DNA of 64,000 bases. Origin: [Clostridium] aminophilum DSM 10710 (GTDB lineage Bacteria; Bacillota; Clostridia; Lachnospirales; Lachnospiraceae). Below the pieces are notes generated by a model. The model saw only the letters and a program-made list of their open reading frames with translations. It did no database searches and was not told the origin of the DNA. The translations under genes and the position numbers were made by a program. The DNA is taken from positions 62,001 through 126,000 of the forward strand of contig NZ_JONJ01000011.1 in the NCBI RefSeq assembly GCF_000711825.1, read 5' to 3'. Shown piece by piece: positions 60,772 to 64,000 of this stretch; within the stretch, counting starts at the first letter, position 1, and each line of letters starts with the position of its first letter.

Positions 60772-61947
60772 ATGAAACTGCTCTTTGCATCGGACTCCTT
60801 TAAGGGGACGTTGTCCACTGAACAGACGGGAAAGCTTCTTGCGGACGCGGCGCGGGAGGTCTTCGGTGAATGTGAAACCGAAACCGTCCCGGTTGCCGAC
60901 GGCGGAGAAGGAACGACGAGGGCTGTTGTGAAAGCCCGCGGCGGCGAACTGGAGCGGGTTTTTGTTCACGGACCTTATATGGAAGCGGAACCTGCCATTT
61001 TCGGGAAGATCGGGACGGAGGAGGCAGTGATGGAGATGGCATCGGCCTCCGGTCTTCCGATGGTTCCGGAGGAGAAGCGGGATCCGCGGTATACCACGAG
61101 TTTCGGAACCGGAGAACTTCTGAAATACATTCTGGATACCGGGTGCCGGCGCGTCTCGATCGCGATCGGCGGCTCGGCAACCAATGACGGCGGGATTGGA
61201 TTTGCGAGAGCGCTGGGCGTCCGTTTTCTGGATGCGCAGGGACGCGAACTCGGCGGGAAGCGCCCGGATGAGCCGGGATACGGCGGGATCGGGGCGGATC
61301 TCATCCGTGTGGACAGAATCGACCTGAGCCGGATCGACCCGCGGATCCGCGATACGGAGTTTACCGTTATGTGTGATGTGACGAATCCGCTCACAGGGCC
61401 GGACGGGGCGACCAGAACCTTCGGTGCGCAGAAGGGCGCATCGCCCGTGGTTATCGAAGCACTGGAACAAGGCATGGAGCATTACCGCAAGGTTCTGATC
61501 CGGGAATTCGGAACGGATCCGAATGAGATTGCCGGAAGCGGCGCGGCGGGAGGACTCGGCGCGGCAATGTGTTTTTTTCTTCAGGCGAAGATTCGCTCCG
61601 GCATCGAGACGGTGCTGGATCTGGTAAAGTTTGATGAAAAACTGGAAAATGTGGATCTGGTTGTGACCGGAGAAGGCCGGACAGACTGGCAGAGCGCATA
61701 CGGAAAAGTGATGCAGGGCGTCGGACAGCGGGCGAAGGCGCGCGGAATTCCGGTGATCGGACTGTCGGGATCTCTGGGACAAGACTATGAAAAGATGTAT
61801 GAGCACGGGATTGCGTCGCTCATGACGACAGTGGATGCGCCCATGAGTCTGGTGGAAGCCATGGAGCACGCGGAAGAACTCTATTTCCGCGGGGCCGTCC
61901 GGATGTTCCGGATGGTAAAGGCTGGAATGGCATTGGTGAATCTCTGA
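60772..61947 (+). CDS. Glycerate kinase (GlxK family)
   Basis: The 391-residue class II glycerate kinase begins MKLLFASDSFKGTLS and has VPVADGGEGTTRAVV (about 39-53), IGGSATNDGGIGFARALG and MCDVTNPLTGPDGA, then GSGAAGGLGAAMCFF and VTGEGRTDWQS, all family hallmarks. It phosphorylates D-glycerate to phosphoglycerate for entry into glycolysis. The ATG at 60772 follows GGAGG; an in-frame ATG at 60757 is less well placed. Last gene of the operon; a small atctgc/gcagat hairpin follows. Confidence 0.95.
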   Translation: MKLLFASDSFKGTLSTEQTGKLLADAAREVFGECETETVPVADGGEGTTRAVVKARGGELERVFVHGPYMEAEPAIFGKIGTEEAVMEMASASGLPMVPEEKRDPRYTTSFGTGELLKYILDTGCRRVSIAIGGSATNDGGIGFARALGVRFLDAQGRELGGKRPDEPGYGGIGADLIRVDRIDLSRIDPRIRDTEFTVMCDVTNPLTGPDGATRTFGAQKGASPVVIEALEQGMEHYRKVLIREFGTDPNEIAGSGAAGGLGAAMCFFLQAKIRSGIETVLDLVKFDEKLENVDLVVTGEGRTDWQSAYGKVMQGVGQRAKARGIPVIGLSGSLGQDYEKMYEHGIASLMTTVDAPMSLVEAMEHAEELYFRGAVRMFRMVKAGMALVNL

Positions 61948-62126
61948 AACGCTCTGCAGCAGGGGATGGGGAAGCCCGGATCTGCCTGCAGATGTGTTTA
62001 TATTTATCTGTATTCTGTCGATGTGTGAATAGATAAAGATTAAATGGCAACGGATTTTTATATATTCATAAGAAGTGCCCGCGGGATGCGGCATTTTCCC
62101 GCATAGGGTTTTACAGGATACGGCAT

Positions 62127-63251
62127 ATGATTATATACGCGCATCTCATTGAGATTTTTATTATCTTCTATATTATGTACAGTCTGAAACAGGATCAGAT
62201 CATTGAACCGGAGGTGAAAAAGAATTTTTACATCTCCGGTGTATTTCTGGTGCTTCTTTTGACCGGCAATCAGCTGTGGCAGCTGGTTGCCCAGTTGGGA
62301 AATGAATGGCCGAATCAGGATTTTATCCTGAATACCATTGACAGTATCTGTTATGCGTTCATTCCTCCGGTGATCACCCTCCTTTTGTGGATCAATCAGA
62401 AGGGGGTTACTCTGCAGCAGCGGATTCTTGTGCATATGATCGGACCGTGGTTCATTCTGATTGCGATAATGAATATCTGGTTTCCGATGATTTTTATAAC
62501 GGTAAACTCGCAGATGATACAGCTTCCGGGGAGTACGATTTACACGGTGCTGGAGGTGACATACTTTATCTGGCTGCTCTACCGCTATTATGTTCACAGT
62601 TTCTCACAGTTCCCGAAGGATAAAGTTCTGATCTCGATGGTGGTGATTGTCGTGGTGATCGGACAGATGGCGGAGGCTTTTCAGAACGATTACACAACAT
62701 CCTGGGGAAGTATTGCAATCGCATATTATTTTCTTTACCGTGCGGTGGCAAATCTCTATGAGAATACGGATCAGCTCACTCATGTGGCAAATTATTACAG
62801 CTACGTCAGCCAGCTGCGCAGCATTGAGAAAAAACGCATGACTATCGTAGCGTTTGATCTGAACGGCCTGAAGACATACAATGATACGGAAGGGCATCAG
62901 AAGGGCGATGAGTATCTGACGGCATTTGCGCAGACGGTCTGGACAAAAATGCGTGGAAAGGGAATGCTGTTCCGGACCGGAGGCGATGAATTTGTCTTTC
63001 TTTCGCCGCAGAAAGCGGAAACGCTGGAGCCGGTTCTGAAAAAAATCCTTGAAAAGAAATGTGATCCGAAGTATGGTGATTACCTGCTGAGCTTTTCCTA
63101 CGGAATCGAGGAGAAGGCGGAAGAGGAGAGCTCGGAGGCGGCCTGCGCGCGGGCGGATAAGAAAATGTATGATATGAAAATGGAGTATTACCGGACTCAC
63201 GAGCGCAGGGCAAAGGATCTGCCAAAGGGGAAGGATATGCCGGAACGTTAG
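62127..63251 (+). CDS. Membrane GGDEF diguanylate cyclase
   Basis: The 374-residue protein has six hydrophobic segments (about 3-205) and a C-terminal GGDEF domain (about 220-355). The active site RTGGDEFVFL (about 283-292) is intact; the position of the I-site reads RGKG and lacks Asp, so product inhibition is probably absent. It should make cyclic di-GMP in response to a membrane signal. AGGA stands before the start; an atgcgg/ccgcat hairpin lies in the leader. Confidence 0.9.
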   Translation: MIIYAHLIEIFIIFYIMYSLKQDQIIEPEVKKNFYISGVFLVLLLTGNQLWQLVAQLGNEWPNQDFILNTIDSICYAFIPPVITLLLWINQKGVTLQQRILVHMIGPWFILIAIMNIWFPMIFITVNSQMIQLPGSTIYTVLEVTYFIWLLYRYYVHSFSQFPKDKVLISMVVIVVVIGQMAEAFQNDYTTSWGSIAIAYYFLYRAVANLYENTDQLTHVANYYSYVSQLRSIEKKRMTIVAFDLNGLKTYNDTEGHQKGDEYLTAFAQTVWTKMRGKGMLFRTGGDEFVFLSPQKAETLEPVLKKILEKKCDPKYGDYLLSFSYGIEEKAEEESSEAACARADKKMYDMKMEYYRTHERRAKDLPKGKDMPER

Positions 63252-63271
63252 CATTCAGACGTTTGCGGGCT

Positions 63272-63322
63272 GGCTCCAATAGACAGGCGATCCTGTCTGC
63301 CAGAGTCGGGAGGATAAAAATG
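63272..63322 (+). repeat. Hairpin-plus-RBS leader element, copy 2
   Basis: The hairpin agacaggc/gcctgtct-like inside ggctc/gagtc, then cGGGAGGataaaaATG. Similar along its length to 38396-38448. Confidence 0.75.
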
Positions 63323-63988
63323 ATCAGAGCAGTGTTATTTGATATGGATGGAACGATGTTTGACACGGAGCGGCTTTCGATGGAAGGCTGGCTCAGGGCC
63401 GCGAAGGCGAAAAATAACGGACTGGACCGGGAGCATTTTCTGCTGTTCCGAGGCCGCTCCGTACCGGCCAATGCGGCGGCGTTCGCGTCGTGGTACGGAA
63501 GCGAAGAACTGTATTACGAGATGAGGAAGCTTCGCACGGAGTACATTCAGAATTATCTGAAGGACAATGGTATGCCGATCAAGCCGGGACTGTTTGAACT
63601 GTTGAAACTGTTGAAAAAGAAAAATATGAAGACCTGCATCGCGACATCGACGAAGCGTGAACGGGCGGAACAGTATTTCGCGCAGACCGGCGTCAGAGAT
63701 TATTTTACGGATACGGTGTGCGGTGACGAGGCGGAAAAATCCAAACCGGATCCGGAAATCTTTCTGAAGGCTGCGGAAAAAATCGGCGAAAAACCGGAAA
63801 ACTGTCTGGTTCTGGAGGACAGTCCGAACGGCATTCTTGCGGCAAAAGCAGCGGGATGCATGGCATTTATGATTCCGGACCTCGCCCCGGCGGAGGAGGA
63901 GATGAAGGGCGTCTTCGACCGGGAATGCGCTTCTCTTCTGGAAGTGGCGGAAATCATCGGGACCTGGCCGGATGTGCCGCAGGACTGA
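63320..63988 (+). CDS. HAD superfamily phosphatase, beta-phosphoglucomutase-like
   Basis: The 222-residue protein has the nucleophile motif VLFDMDGTMFDTE (about 5-17), a helical cap (about 18-90), motif II in IATSTKRE, the lysine in KSKPDPEIF and motif IV VLEDSPNGI. This is the subfamily of phosphoglycolate phosphatase and beta-phosphoglucomutase; the exact substrate is open. The start at 63320 follows GGGAGG in the leader hairpin element; an in-frame ATG at 63263 is unlikely because it precedes the hairpin. Confidence 0.92.
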   Translation: MIRAVLFDMDGTMFDTERLSMEGWLRAAKAKNNGLDREHFLLFRGRSVPANAAAFASWYGSEELYYEMRKLRTEYIQNYLKDNGMPIKPGLFELLKLLKKKNMKTCIATSTKRERAEQYFAQTGVRDYFTDTVCGDEAEKSKPDPEIFLKAAEKIGEKPENCLVLEDSPNGILAAKAAGCMAFMIPDLAPAEEEMKGVFDRECASLLEVAEIIGTWPDVPQD

Positions 63989-64000
63989 TTCATTAAGTTA

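Noticed and set aside
61948-62126. Cyclic di-GMP riboswitch before the membrane GGDEF gene
   Set aside because: Small hairpins are present but the conserved GEMM sequence blocks are not.

Overview
The window looks like chromosome from a low-to-mid G+C Clostridia species, most likely Lachnospiraceae-like. The reasons are the FtsEX-M23-S41 block, a T-box ahead of tyrS, MntP, Mini-III RNase next to cysS and rlmB, LRR_5/BspA-type lipoproteins, choline-binding-like cell-wall repeats and the tRNA sequences. Species cannot be named from sequence alone. Most of the window is ordinary core chromosome; one accessory island lies at about 22-36 kb.

Region by region. 0-4.2 kb: ftsE (3' end), ftsX, a coiled-coil M23 peptidase and a membrane-anchored S41/PDZ protease, a division and envelope module. 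4.4-16.9 kb: an FAD dehydrogenase (minus strand), pth-mfd-radical SAM, a histidine phosphatase, T-box-tyrS, a MATE exporter tail-to-tail with mntP, and a GntR regulator. 17-21.9 kb: an unexpected STT3-type oligosaccharyltransferase with an intact WWDYG motif, a VOC protein and a large secreted esterase-like lipoprotein; a near-duplicate block of about 54 bp lies upstream of both stt3 and the esterase.

22-36 kb is the accessory island. A type I restriction-modification system is split into hsdM, hsdS and hsdR by other genes and relics: fragments resembling AlbA_2/AAA regulator tails, a Hol-Tox-like type I toxin with a convergent antisense RNA, a decayed DUF3791-DUF3990-third-gene operon, a nucleoside phosphorylase-like gene, a second Fst-like small toxin whose Shine-Dalgarno is buried in a hairpin, a duplicated HsdS tail fused to a paralogue of the third gene, and two lipoproteins with homologous leaders on either side of hsdR.

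36-49.4 kb: a metallo-beta-lactamase-fold hydrolase, a UPF0597/cysteine desulfidase-family protein with a 14-bp dyad on its -10 box, a PAS-GGDEF cyclase, a PAP2 phosphatase, an alpha/beta hydrolase, a duplicated tRNA-Val/tRNA-Met cassette, a COG2426 membrane protein, a lipid kinase, ispF with a cysteine-rich tail, and cysS-mrnC-rlmB. 49.7-57.5 kb: a 1457-residue surface protein with an acidic hexapeptide array, a TetR regulator, a second secreted repeat protein and a MATE transporter. 57.8-64 kb: tRNA-Ala, a LysR regulator facing a PPC-domain/hydroxyacid dehydrogenase/glycerate kinase operon (hydroxypyruvate to glycerate to phosphoglycerate), a membrane GGDEF protein and a HAD phosphatase.

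Non-coding structure not explained by genes includes an approximately 85-bp dispersed repeat in three copies (4.2, 43.5 and 46.2 kb), a hairpin-plus-ribosome-binding-site leader in two copies (38.4 and 63.3 kb), twin hairpins ahead of tyrS, and a 44-bp tandem repeat at 40.3 kb. Nothing here was checked against a database; family names rest on motif recognition.
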